Shown here one piece after another: positions 41,842 through 52,235 of a stretch of 64,000 nucleotides of DNA. Within the stretch, counting starts at the first letter, position 1; every line of letters starts with the position of its first letter. The translations under genes were made by a program, and so were the position numbers. The stretch spans positions 25,538,552-25,602,551 of the forward strand of contig OX463832.1 of assembly GCA_949825045.1 (NCBI GenBank), given 5' to 3'. Under the pieces are notes generated by a model. That model made no database searches, was not told where the DNA came from, and was given only the letters and a program-made list of their open reading frames with translations. Source of the stretch: Argyresthia goedartella (taxonomy: Eukaryota > Arthropoda > Insecta > Lepidoptera > Argyresthiidae).

Positions 41842-43163
41842 CACAGTCAGGTCATAAGTTCTGTCACACAATAAAAACTTTTGAATTTAGAACGCTGCGC
41901 TGGCCACAAAAAAGTTTATTGAATTCGAATTTCGAATTTTTCATGAAAATAAAAATGTGTACTTTTTAGAATTTTCCTCATTTTTAAATATGGAGTGGAC
42001 ACTTAAAGAAGACCGTGTCGCAGTTATTGCGTTGCATCGTTGCGGTTACGCGCCAATTCAGATTTTCGACTTACTGAAAAATTTGAATATAACCAAAAGA
42101 TTCGTTTATCGTACCATAAAACGATACAATGAAGACTCTAGTGTAGATGACAGGTCAAGAAGTGGTCGCCCTCGCTCTGTTAGGACTCCAGCAGTGATAA
42201 AAGCTGTGAAGGCGCGAATTCAAAGAAATCCCATACGTAAGCAGAAACTGTTGGCCCTTCAGATGGGGTTAAGCAGGACCACGGTGAAAAGGGTGTTAAA
42301 TGAAGACTTAGGGCTTAGGGCATATCGAAGAAAAACAGGACATCGTTTGGACGCTCGTTTAATGGACCTGAGACTGAAGAGATGCCGCGCTTTGTTGAAG
42401 CGGTACGCGGGAAAAAGCATCGGGAAATTATTTTTTCGGATGAAAAAATTTTCACCGTGGAAGAGAGCTACAACAAACTAAATGATAAGGTGTACGCACA
42501 CAGCAGTGAAGAAGCGAGCAACCGTATTCCGCGTGTCCAACGAGGTCATTTTCCATCCTCGCTCATGGTTTGGTTGGGAGTCTCTTATTGGGGCTTAGCT
42601 GAGGTACATTTTTTTGAGAAAGGCGTAAAAACGAATGCAGTTGTGTATCAAAATACAGTCCTCAAGAACCTTGTGGAACCTGTTTCTCATACCATGTTTA
42701 ATAACAGGCACTGGGTATTCCAACAAGATTCTGCACCAGCTCATAGAGCGAAAAGCACACAAGACTGGCTGGCGGCGCGTGAAATCGACTTCATCCGACA
42801 CGAAGACTGGCCCTCCTCCAGTCCAGATTTGAGTCCGTTAGATTACAAGATATGGCAACACTTGGAGGAAAAGGCTTGCTCAAAGCCTCATCCTGATTTG
42901 GAGTCACTCAAGGCATCCTTGATTAAAGCAGCCGCCTATATTGACATGGACCTCGTTCGTGTTGCGATAGACGACTGGCCACGCAGAATAAAGGCCTGTA
43001 TTCAAAATCGCGGGGGTCATTTTGAATAAACTTTATCACCATAAGAATCTATGTTTTATTAAGTTCATTTTGCTATATGTATGTATATAATGGTTACATA
43101 AATAATAAACATGTCTAAATTATTTCATATTGCACATGTGACAGAACTTATGACCTGACTATG
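41842..43163 (+). mobile_element. maT-type Tc1/mariner transposon
   Basis: 1322 bp. Terminal inverted repeats CACAGTCAGGTCATAAGTTC and, at the right, inverse with CATAGTCAGG start. TA dinucleotides flank at 41840-41841 and 43164-43165. One transposase gene in two overlapping frames. It is inserted in a LINE fragment whose RT sequence resumes right after it. Confidence 0.92.
41957..43029 (+). pseudogene. maT transposase, one frameshift
   Basis: First frame 41957-42481: helix-turn-helix DNA-binding region (WTLKEDRVAVIALHRCGY, GRPRSVRTPAVI). Second frame, from about 42400 to 43029: catalytic core with FSDEKIF (first Asp), QQDSAPAHRA (second Asp) and SPDLSPLDYKIW (third Asp). There are 37 residues between the second and third Asp, so DD37D, the maT group. 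The frame shift lies at an A5 run (42412-42416). The protein would cut and paste DNA at TA sites; it is probably inactive here, although a single-base error is all that separates it from an open frame. Confidence 0.9.
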
Positions 43164-43335
43164 TATATTCAATAAATGTGTTGACGATGGGGCTTTCCCA
43201 GACCTCATGAAACATAGTAAACTGATGCCTGTGTTCAAGACGGGCGACAAGGGTGATCCTTCAAATTTCAGACCAATATCTATTCCATCACTAAGTAAAA
43301 TATTTGAAAAGATTATTGCATATTTACAGTATTAG

Positions 43336-44114
43336 TTGATCAGTTATGATTCTCAGCGCGCTAATCGATGTTCAGTATACTGACATCCGGATCCACGGGT
43401 CGTATCATAGTTTTGAGTTTTCGCGTGATGACGGTTTTAAGGAATGGCGCCGGAGCTGATAACGCGCCAATGGTTGGTTGATTGACTTCCGGATGAAACA
43501 CCAGAATACGGTATTTGACAAGGTAGTCCAATAATATAATTCTAGAAACGTGCCTCAAGATAAACTTATTTCATCAAAAAGTTTGACAATATCAGAACTT
43601 TTATTTCCACCAGTTGTATTTTATAAAATATATTTTTTGTTAAAAAGATAGCATTTCACTATGACGTCACATGCAAGTATTTCATAGAACTCGTGAACAA
43701 AATTAGTTTTGACAGCTTCTACAAAGTATCATCTAATTTGACTAGCAGTTAAATACCGTAATATATCTGGGCACGCTGTCAGTTGCAAAAATGGCGCCAA
43801 CGCTGTTAGTGCGCTGAACGGAACCGACTTCTGGCATCCGGAATGAAGGATTAGCGCGGTAACGGTGGAGCGACTAAAGAGTTTCGACAAAAGAGGAGCG
43901 GATACTGTATTGAGACGGGGCCGAAGGCTAAGTGCGGGGTATAATAATTAGAATAGTATCGTAAAGATCAATGCAAAGTGAAGCATAGTGTCAGTAAGTA
44001 AGAACAAGGCACAGACATATTAAATCGTGACACGCTTACGAACCAAGCAAGCGCAGTACCTAACTCGGAGCTCGGATTTCCATCTACCCGCAAATATTAC
44101 CTATAATACTGTTC
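43336..44114. other. Unassigned region before gypsy A
   Basis: No gene recognised. It includes two similar phrases (gcgcgctaatcgatgtt at 43357 and gattagcgcggtaa at 43850, inverted) and aaaatggcgcc. It could hold a small element or the degraded 5' part of gypsy A. Confidence 0.4.
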
Positions 44115-45075
44115 AGGCGAAATATCGGCTTGAGATAAATACACTTCTTGGCGGGGAACGTAACGTTTTAATGTCGGTCATTGGTGAATTTCCTGAATTT
44201 CGATAACCGGCACAGCCGCTAGTACCGTAAAAACCAGCCAGATGGAGATAAAGCTCACGAGCCCAACGCCAGTTGTTTACATGCCCTACAAACTTTCCTA
44301 TCAGGAAATACTGAAGGTTCGCGAGATGACAAACGACCTTTTGGATAAAGGGATCATTCAAAGGTCGCAATCCGAGTAAGCGAGCCCCATTATTTTAGTT
44401 AAGAAGCAAGATGGGTCCGATAGTCTTTGTGTAGACTACAGGGTGCTCAATAGGATCACTGTGAAAGAGAGATACGCCCTTCCTCTGATTGATGAACAGA
44501 TCGACCGGCTGGGAAATTTCGAATGCTTTACGAGTCTCGATATGGGTACTGGATTCCTCCAAATCCCTATCAAAAGGGAGTGTATCCGTTTCACAGGTTT
44601 TGTGACCCCTAAGGAACATTTTGAGTACGTCAACATGCCCTTCGGACTAGCAAACTCACCAATAGTGTACCAATGTATAATAAACAACACATTGCGCAGC
44701 CATTTAAAGGAAGGGAATGTATCAGTCTATGTTTATGACGTGCTTTTACTGAGAAATTCTATACCGAACGGTATATGGCTATTGCGGAGTTACTGGGCAA
44801 AGTGTTGTCCACCCTCACTTTAGCCGAATTTTCAATAAATCTCCGTAAATGCTCATTCCTCACGACCGAAATCGAATATTTAGGCAGAGTTATAAGGAGT
44901 CAGTTGAGGCCGAGCCCTCGGAAAGTAGAAGCCCTCAAAAACACTACACCACATACAACTGTACAGCAAGTTCGCCAACTCCTCGGACTTGCTGGTTACT
45001 TCCGGCGCTACATACAGGGTTATGCCACCAAAACCGCGTGTATTGCTCATCTAACCAGAAAAGTCATGACCTAAT
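44115..45075 (+). pseudogene. gypsy A reverse transcriptase
   Basis: RT blocks in order: VYMPYKLSYQEILKVREMTND, VDYRVLNRITVKERYALPLI, FTSLDMGTGFLQIPI, HFEYVNMPFGLANSP, then YVYDVLLL where YxDD is expected (the second Asp is Val), then TTEIEYLGRVI and QQVRQLLGLAGYFRRYI. Stops at about 44379-44381 and frameshifts (for example near 44765) break it. The altered catalytic box by itself would inactivate RT. Confidence 0.8.
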
Positions 45076-46291
45076 GCGACAACTGACCAACGAGCCGATT
45101 CTTTGTATTTTCAACCCACTGTTCCATACCGAAGTACATACAGACGCAAGCAGTGCAGGGTATGGAGCTGTACTTCTGCAGACCCATCCAGATGGTGAAA
45201 AATACGTCGTGGCTTTTTTCGCAAAGTTACTCAAGGCGCTGAAAATAAATATCACTCCTACGAGCATGAGACGCTTGCGGTAGTGAAGGCACTTTAGCAT
45301 TTTCGTCATTATCTTGTGGGGCTTAAATTCTTCGTTGCTACCGACTGCAATGCCCTGAAATCAACGGAAAAGAAGAAAGACCTCCTGCGCGCTGGTATGT
45401 ATTTGTATGGATGTATTTAAAGTACTTCGATTTTACAATTAAGTATCGAAAGGGCACTATGATGCAGCATGCAGACCACCTCGTCTTTCACGACGAACAC
45501 GAACACATAGGAGCCGACAAGACCATTACCTCGGGCACCCCTCTAAAACATCACATCGTGGGAAAACCTGACGTTCCGTTTGACACCGTGCACGTGGACG
45601 CACTGTGCCCTTTACCACTGTCAGAAGGTTTCAAGTTTGTGCTTATCCTTGTGGACGGGTTCTCCAAGTTCTTCCTACTATACCCCATATACCGGCAGGA
45701 CGTCTCCGAGCTAAAGCGGGTCATGACACAAGCGGTCGCACTCTTTGGCGTGCCCAAGTTAATGGTGACAGATAAAGGCCGCATGTTCTAGTCGAATGAG
45801 TTCATCGCCTGGATAAAGAGTCTCGGCTATGAACTGCACGCACTACATAACACCGGAGATGCATCATGCTAATGGGCAAGTTGAACGGTATGTACGAACT
45901 GTACTTAACATGATCCGAATAGAGGCCAATCACAAGAAAGCGTCGTGGTCGAAGTCTCTATGGAAGCTTCAACTGGGTCTAAATGTCACGAGACAGAAGA
46001 CAACTCAAACTTAACCTTCTAATCGGCACAGGTGCGCGTAGCTGTGGATGAAGCTAGACCGAATCGCGACGCTATTCGCGAGATGTCTCGAGATCGGGCC
46101 CGGCAGTTGCTCAAGGAAAATCAAACGAGTCAAGACTCGTATGCGAACCGATACAACTAGTCACCCCGCGAGTTTCGCATTGGTGATCTTGTTTTTGTAA
46201 TTAAGATGTCTCAGTCTACAGGCAAGCTGGACTCGGGCATGCGTGGTCCATATAAAGTGACCAACGCGTTACTGAGTGGACGGCATTGTAG
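45073..46291 (+). pseudogene. gypsy A RNase H and integrase
   Basis: RNase H: TEVHTDASSAGYGAVLLQ and FVATDCNALKST, with a stop between. Integrase: VDALCPLPLSEGFKFVLILVDGFSKF, MVTDKGRMF, NGQVERYVRTVLNMI, then RDRARQLLKENQTSQDSY and LDSGMRGPYKVTNALLSGRH. Stops occur at 45295, 45789, 46012 and 46158. The frame ends at 46291, where element B is inserted. Confidence 0.8.
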
Positions 46292-46656
46292 TGCTCCTAG
46301 CACCAATGTCGTACTCTTGAGCACTATCTATTTAGCACTATCTATTTAGCAGCCCTGTGTGGGATAAATTATAAAGACTTTATATTTATGGGCTTGTATT
46401 TTTTTATTTGGTTTCTAGTATATATACACTTTGTATAAAAGGGATCCACAACTGGCTCGATAGCCATTACTCTAATCCTCACTTTAATTTAGCTCAGTCA
46501 CTGGCCGAAGCCTACGGTGAAGTGTGTCACATTGATTTCTCACAACCAAGCCTCTTTCTTTTTAAAATTATAAAATAAGTAACAATGTCAAAGTGACACC
46601 CACTCTAAAGAGGCCCGTATACAAAATAATCGCATAAACAAATATCGAACCTTACA
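46292..46656 (-). repeat. gypsy B, 3' LTR
   Basis: Minus strand starts TGTAAGGTTCGATATTTG and ends GGTGCTAGGAGCA. Matches 59367-59455 plus 60470-60734, except for a 12-base difference near 46628. Confidence 0.88.
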
Positions 46657-48013
46657 ATCATTCCCCCCTCCCTTCAAAAAAAAAAATTTCAACGTTTTTT
46701 TTTTTTTTTTTAAAGTGGCAACCCTAACTCAAAGTCTAAAATCTAAAATGACAACCCTATCTCAAAGTCTAAAATCTAAAAAACATTAAATGTTAACTTT
46801 AAGTTAGTTTGCTATGCATGAAATCTAAAAGACAGTAAATATGCCGCAATCATAAATTTAAATAACATCAAGTACCCTAATTCTTATCTGTCCAACCATC
46901 TCATTTAACCTACTCAATTAAACATTAAATAACAAAACCAAACTACACTTAAGGTGTAGGCTATGCACCTTAAAAAACTTAAATTATAACACCCTATGAT
47001 ACCATCATACAATTATTCGCGGCTTAACACTAACCTACCTAACGCTAGAAAACTCTCAATTACAATACGAAGGCAAACAGCTGAATCTAGCTAAGATTTA
47101 GCTTCTCGAATAGTTATCATTCGACAAACTTTCTGACAATAAAAACTAGCGAAAAAGTTATCAGAAAACCATAATACCTACGTTCTTAAAATTAACACAA
47201 CTCGATCTTTGCATTAACAATTGTGAACTCATTGTGAACTCTTTCCACCGAATGGAAATATTTCAAAAATTAACGCAGGCAAAGATCAAAGTTTTTTTTT
47301 TATCATTTTCAAATTAACAGGATTAATCTAAGCCACAGCCTAAGAATGAGTTCATTAAAATTCGTTCCATTAATACGATGAAATCAACTAGCTTTAAAAC
47401 CGATACTACTACGTACATAAACCTCAACTAATCCATTGGAATTCAGTAAACTATCTTTTACTATTAACAGTTTAAGATAATCGCCGTGAGTTGCAACCAA
47501 TTACCCAAGTAAAGACACTACAAAGAATCTCGAATGTGTATCGAATACCCGAGTTATCCCACATCAGAAATTACTTTCATTGAGAAACCTTTGTTATACA
47601 ACCCATAGTCTCCCCTTACCAAATCATCCCAACTCTATACTTTAAGAACGCGGGAACCAAAACAGAACCCTATGACGAATAGCTATTGCCTCGTCATACT
47701 GCCCTCAAAGATAAAACCAGGCGATCGGTCCAAACAATTATTGGAACTGTCGTTTATAAAAGTTTCTCATATAAAGGTAATCTACCACGGAAATCTAGTA
47801 TGTTACAGATATTTCTTGGGTCTTTGGTGTACGGTCCTCATCAGACATCATAGTTCAGCAACAACATGAAAAGAAACACCGGTTAATAAACAATTCATAA
47901 CGCTACCGCATACACAAACCACAAACCATCAACCGGGATAAAATTGTATTATACTCCTAATGTATAATTATTTAATGTCCTAATGTATAATTATTTAATA
48001 TCAGACGAATTCC
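46657..48013 (-). other. gypsy B 3' untranslated region
   Basis: AT-rich, no open frame of note. It starts with the polypurine tract (46657-46680 plus poly-T/A runs). A 30-base unit (caaccctaactcaaagtc and on) is directly duplicated at 46716 and 46749. The length (1.35 kb) would suit a lost env, but no env-like sequence was recognised. Confidence 0.5.
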
Positions 48014-48200
48014 TCAGCGCAGCACACAGCATTTTACACGATTTGTGTTAACAATTACGCCCCGTGACCGTGAGTTCAGACGACGAATCAGCACATTAGA
48101 CCTCCCAACGATCTCAATGACCTTGTATGGTCCCTGACGTGCCAACTTCATACATCTTCCCGTCATCCGCCTTGGTACGTATAACAAAACGCGCTCGAGT
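48014..48200 (-). pseudogene. gypsy B integrase C-terminal end
   Basis: Minus-strand translation contains LLYVPRRMTGRCMKLARQGP and VLIRRLNSRSRGVIVNTNRV, ending at a TGA (48014-48016). This is the GPY/F-type end of Ty3/gypsy integrase. The rest of integrase is separated by the LINE piece and BEL copy 3, and the core seems deleted. Confidence 0.75.
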
Positions 48201-49124
48201 GGATGTTACCGCAGTACTGACTGCTTATCACGGCTATGTAGTGTCTACACTCAGATACGGAATAATATTCTGGGGTAACGGAATAAATAGGGAAATTGCG
48301 TTCAAGTCTCAGAAAAAATGCATTAGAGCTATATGTTCGTTAAAAAGAACAGACAGCTACAAACCATATTTTAAACGCCATAAACTTTTAACAATGCCTT
48401 CGTTATACATATATGAAATAATAATGTTTATTAAAATAAACCCAACCCTATTCGAAAACCTGAAGAGTCGCCGCAACAACAAAAATATACGCGCTACCAG
48501 ACACAAAACTGCACTGTTCAGCAACAGTGTATTCGGTATGGCCTCGACAATATACGCGCTACCAGACACAAAACTGCACTGTTCAGCAACAGTGTATTCG
48601 GTATGGCCTCGACAATATACGCGCTACCAGACACAAAACTGCACTGTTCAGCAACAGTGTATTCGGTATGGCCTCGACAATATACGCGTTACCAGATACA
48701 AAACTGCACTGTTCAGCAACAGTGTATTCGGTATGGCCTCTACAATATACAATAAGGCTCCTGTCTCAATTATGAATATAGATAACCCAAACAAGTTCAA
48801 GCTTAGATTAAAAGAATATTTGGCTGATAAAGCATACTACTCTGTAGGTGAATATTTAGCATAGTGTTGACATGTTATATCTACTAAACTATTGCCATTG
48901 ACATCTTTTTTTAATTTTTTTAATCACCTTTTACTAAGTAAATACAATTTTACATACGACATACAATAATAATATATTTGACATTATTATTTTTTTGACA
49001 TCATTGTAATATTGTAATGGTTTAATGTATTGTTTGTTGCCTATATTTTTTAACTCACCTGTTGTTTATTTGCTTATTTGTATTATTTAAACGCCTCGCG
49101 GCTGGATGTAAAGACAAAACATAC
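48200..49124 (+). mobile_element. LINE 3' fragment with a 65-bp tandem expansion
   Basis: Open frame to 48864 with GYVVSTLRYGIIFWGN, KKCIRAICSLKRTDSYKPYF and LTMPSLYIYEIIMFI, the C-terminal region of Jockey/CR1-type LINEs, ending NKFKLRLKEYLADKAYYSVG. It is inserted into gypsy B integrase. Its 3' trailer runs up to the BEL copy 3 duplication at 49120-49124. Confidence 0.78.
48490..48749 (+). repeat. 65-bp tandem repeat, four copies
   Basis: Units start at 48490, 48555, 48620 and 48685 (cgcgctaccagacacaaaac...). The first three are identical; the fourth has a few changes. It lies within LINE coding sequence. Three extra units equal 195 bases, so the reading frame is kept, and the frame is open in all three rotations. 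Confidence 0.92.
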
Positions 49125-49669
49125 TGTTCGATTCCAAATCGATATTCGATCGATGGTTTCTGAACGGTCATTTTAATTTGACGTTAGCTGTCAATCTGGC
49201 AGTTTTTGACAACTGACAGACGAAAGCCCTCGCAATGTAAACGCGTTTTGATCAGGGTGTTGAAATTAAATCGCAGGGCATCTGGAATGTATTCGGGATT
49301 CCCTCAGGATTGTTAATATAGCTGAGTGTGCCGTTGTCTCTCGAACCAGATAAAGTTCGGATTTTCGTGCCCGATTTGTATTTATCAGTAGAAACATAAC
49401 CTGTGCTGGACACTGTGCTATCACGCTGGCCCGCCAGTCATACCTGGTTGGCTGAAGAACCTGTCTACCAAGAAGAGCCTAGGGTGCACCCGGGCCTTGC
49501 AGAGAGACAGGAGGTTGACGGGACCGAAGCACAGACCAGGTAAGATCTACCCCACATAACTTCAGCTCGGTGAATCGCCGACGTTCATCACTTCTTGGCA
49601 CCTGATCGTCACGCTACCTCGTAGCTCATGGGCCCCTACGAGGTCATTAGGTGCTGAGAAGCCTGAACA
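49125..49669 (+). repeat. BEL copy 3, 5' LTR
   Basis: TGTTCGATTCCAAATC start and GAAGCCTGAACA end. The next bases TTTTGGTAGCTAGAGCG are the probable primer site. Confidence 0.95.
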
Positions 49670-50209
49670 TTTTGGTAGCTAGAGCGTGGCTTCCTGAGAT
49701 TTGCAGCCGTCAAGGGCTCCAGGAAGGCACGATTTGGGACTATCAATCTGTAGGTATAGGCGGTTAAGTAACTTGGTTGTTCCTATATCCACATAGATTG
49801 GTAGTATTGTAAGCTATAAGTCTATTGCTGGTAGTAGACAGACAGATATTGAATTGAAATTTGCATTGAATTACCAGTTAGTCAATCTATTAGTGGTCTG
49901 GTAATGCTATTGAATGAATGTTTTGGTTAACATAGGTAGTTACATCTATTGATAGCAGGCTATTACATTGTTTTCAGTTTATAGCAATTTATAACTTGAA
50001 CTAATATTGACTATCTGTGTGTGTTATAATGATAAAGGGAAACTAAATTGTTATTTACAGAATTTATATAGATATAAAACTCGGTTCCTATTGTTTAAGG
50101 AAAACAACATTGTTTAAGTTATAGTTTAGGGTTCCCTCGTTTGGGTTATAAACTGGAGGGTCCAATAAAATTGAGTTACTGCAAATTGTGAGTAAGTATC
50201 GTTCCGATC
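49670..50209 (+). other. BEL copy 3 leader
   Basis: Primer-binding region followed by AT-rich 5' UTR. No reading frame before the gag ATG at 50210. Confidence 0.8.
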
Positions 50210-51649
50210 ATGTCGTTATCTGAAATCCAGAAGGGTGTTTCTAAGGAACTCAGATGGTTTTCCTCCGCACACGGTCTGATAGACCGTTTAGATAGGCATG
50301 ATGTGGTATTGGAGCGGTCTATGGTCGTTAAGGAACGTTACAATAGTGTGCTCGAATTGTCCGCGCAGGCGGAATCAGTTGATGGTTGTGCACCTGACAG
50401 GCTGTCACGATTGATAGGGGATGTCGACCAATGTATGGAGATGGCAGCTGCTATCACGCAGAAGGCTGCGGACATACGTAGACAGCGCGAGTCCAGCCAT
50501 GATGGTGACATTGAAGCACCTCTGCCGCATCAGGAATCGGGGTCCAGGTTACCTGCCATAACTATGCCTACCTTTGACGGCGTGTCCGGTGAATGGATGA
50601 GCTTCATCAATCTGTTCGACAGTTTGGTGCACATGCGATCGGACATTACCAAGTCTGTCAAGATGGCTCAGCTGGTGGCAGCATTGAGGGGTGAGCCTAG
50701 GGAGCTGGTCGCTCATTTGACAGTTACGGAGGGTAACTATGAGACGGCCAGGCAATTGTTGGTCAGACGTTACCACAACAAACGGAGGTTGGCCGATGCC
50801 CAACTGAACCGTTTGTTTAGCATCCCGGTTGTGAACAAGGTCGGGGCCATACAGACGGAGGTTTTGAACCCATTGTTGTCCGTCACCAAGGCTCTAGAGA
50901 ATCTTGGACTTCCGGTTGGTGAATGGTCGTACCTACTGTTGTACATTGTACTTTCCCGCCTACCCGCTGACGTGCAGACTCGTTTCGAACAGTCTCACGG
51001 GAGGTCGGCCGAGGACCTGCCCGCCTTCTCCGACTTGGTCGGATTTTTGGAAGAGGAGGCTCGACGGGCAGAGAATTTGGGGTTAACGGTCACCCATCCT
51101 TCGGAGCCACAGAGAGCTGCCGGGAGCGCTGTGAGTAGGGGCCCTCCGACGAGGAAGGACCGCAGCAACCGGCAGTCATATGGGACTGTGAGTGCATTGA
51201 CCCCACATGGTGAGACCTGCCCATGGTGTAGGCAGATTGGCCATGCTGTGGCCAATTGCAATAAGTTCGGGGAACTTAGGGTTCAGGGACGGCGCCGGAT
51301 GGCCAAGCAGCGGAGCTGGTGTTTCCTGTGCCTCGGGCCACACATGGCTAGGGACTGCACGCGCACAAAAATGTGCGGATATTGTGGTGGGGCCCACAAC
51401 AATCTGTTGTGCATGAACCGGTCCGGCCAACAGCCACCACAGGGCCGTACCCAGGGTGACACGGCATGGGGCCCTGAGAATTCGTTTGCGACTCGGAGCG
51501 CAACTCAGGGGCCAACGTCCCCATGTGCACAGGGCAGTACTAGGGTGCAGGGCCGCACTCAGGATCATTACGCAAAGGGGGGCCCTGAGTTTTCGGTTGC
51601 GACTCAGCTTCCGACTCAGCGGGACATTGGGTGTGTGAGCAGGCCGTAA
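50210..51649 (+). CDS. BEL copy 3 gag
   Basis: 479-residue open frame starting MSLSEIQKGVSKELRWF. A coiled or helical N-terminal region (to about residue 100) is followed by the DUF1759 capsid-like region (ITMPTFDGVSGEWMSFINLFD, RRYHNKRRLADAQLNRLF, LGLPVGEWSYLLLYIVLSRL). Three zinc knuckles: CPWCRQIGHAVANC, CFLCLGPHMARDC, CGYCGGAHNNLLC (about residues 340-405). A tail with repeated QGRTQ/GPE-F motifs closes it. Gag packages the RNA into particles. It is the only intact gene of the element. Pol overlaps in another frame from 51631. Confidence 0.9.
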   Translation: MSLSEIQKGVSKELRWFSSAHGLIDRLDRHDVVLERSMVVKERYNSVLELSAQAESVDGCAPDRLSRLIGDVDQCMEMAAAITQKAADIRRQRESSHDGDIEAPLPHQESGSRLPAITMPTFDGVSGEWMSFINLFDSLVHMRSDITKSVKMAQLVAALRGEPRELVAHLTVTEGNYETARQLLVRRYHNKRRLADAQLNRLFSIPVVNKVGAIQTEVLNPLLSVTKALENLGLPVGEWSYLLLYIVLSRLPADVQTRFEQSHGRSAEDLPAFSDLVGFLEEEARRAENLGLTVTHPSEPQRAAGSAVSRGPPTRKDRSNRQSYGTVSALTPHGETCPWCRQIGHAVANCNKFGELRVQGRRRMAKQRSWCFLCLGPHMARDCTRTKMCGYCGGAHNNLLCMNRSGQQPPQGRTQGDTAWGPENSFATRSATQGPTSPCAQGSTRVQGRTQDHYAKGGPEFSVATQLPTQRDIGCVSRP

Positions 51650-52235
51650 CGGGCGGGTGGAATGGGACACCTTCGAGCTATGCGGGTGCGGTTCGGACGC
51701 CGCCTCAGTTGTCGCCCCGCTCGTCGCCTCGTCCTCGTCGGTCAGATGTGATGGCCCCCCCGCTCATGGAGCGGCCACGGTTGAATTCACGCCCACCCCC
51801 CTTTACGGGGCGTCGTAGGGTGGCAATGGAACCTGCGCGTGGGCCATTTGTACAATGGGACCCTCTGGCGTATAGCTGCATACCTGATCGGTTACAGGCA
51901 GATTGGGGCCCCGGGGGCCCTCGCTAGGAATTTGCGGCCCAACAATTTGTTGCCCCCCAACCGGAGACGGTGGTGTTACCGATCGCCTCTGTGCTTGTTT
52001 GGGATTTGGCGGGCAACCCAACATACGTTCGCGCCCTATTAGATTCTGGAGCTCAGGGCTGCATTGTATCGAATGATTTAGCAAAATGGTTGGGCCTCAA
52101 GGTAAATAGGTATAATAAATCAATACGGGGCGTGGGGAATGTTACGGTTACGAATGTAGTTGGTCAATCGGTGATCACGTTCTCTCCACGACATTTTGAC
52201 AAAAACATCCGTGCAAGCTTTAGTAATGACGCATG
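51631..52235 (+). pseudogene. BEL copy 3 linker and protease
   Basis: The pol frame begins in the overlap with gag, is stopped at TAG 51925-51927 and resumes in the same frame. The protease core [24 protein letters not shown] (DSG active site) and SIRGVGNV follow. At about 52210-52235 the sequence moves to another frame (continuing in 52196-54064), so there is a one-base indel after RHFDKNIRASF. Confidence 0.85.

Larger units (their letters stand above)
41170..43335 (+). mobile_element. LINE fragment split by a mariner
   Basis: Degenerate LINE ORF2 parts lie on both sides of the mariner. Left: GDDIFKSNADVAGDFETFFTN at 41560-41620, with several stops. Right: FPDLMKHSKLMPVFKTGD and NFRPISIPSLSKIFEKII at 43190-43320. 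It ends abruptly near 43335, before the RT catalytic box. Confidence 0.7.

Noticed and set aside
46657..48013. env gene of gypsy B
   Set aside because: No open frame longer than about 65 codons and no signal or membrane pattern; treated as 3' untranslated sequence.
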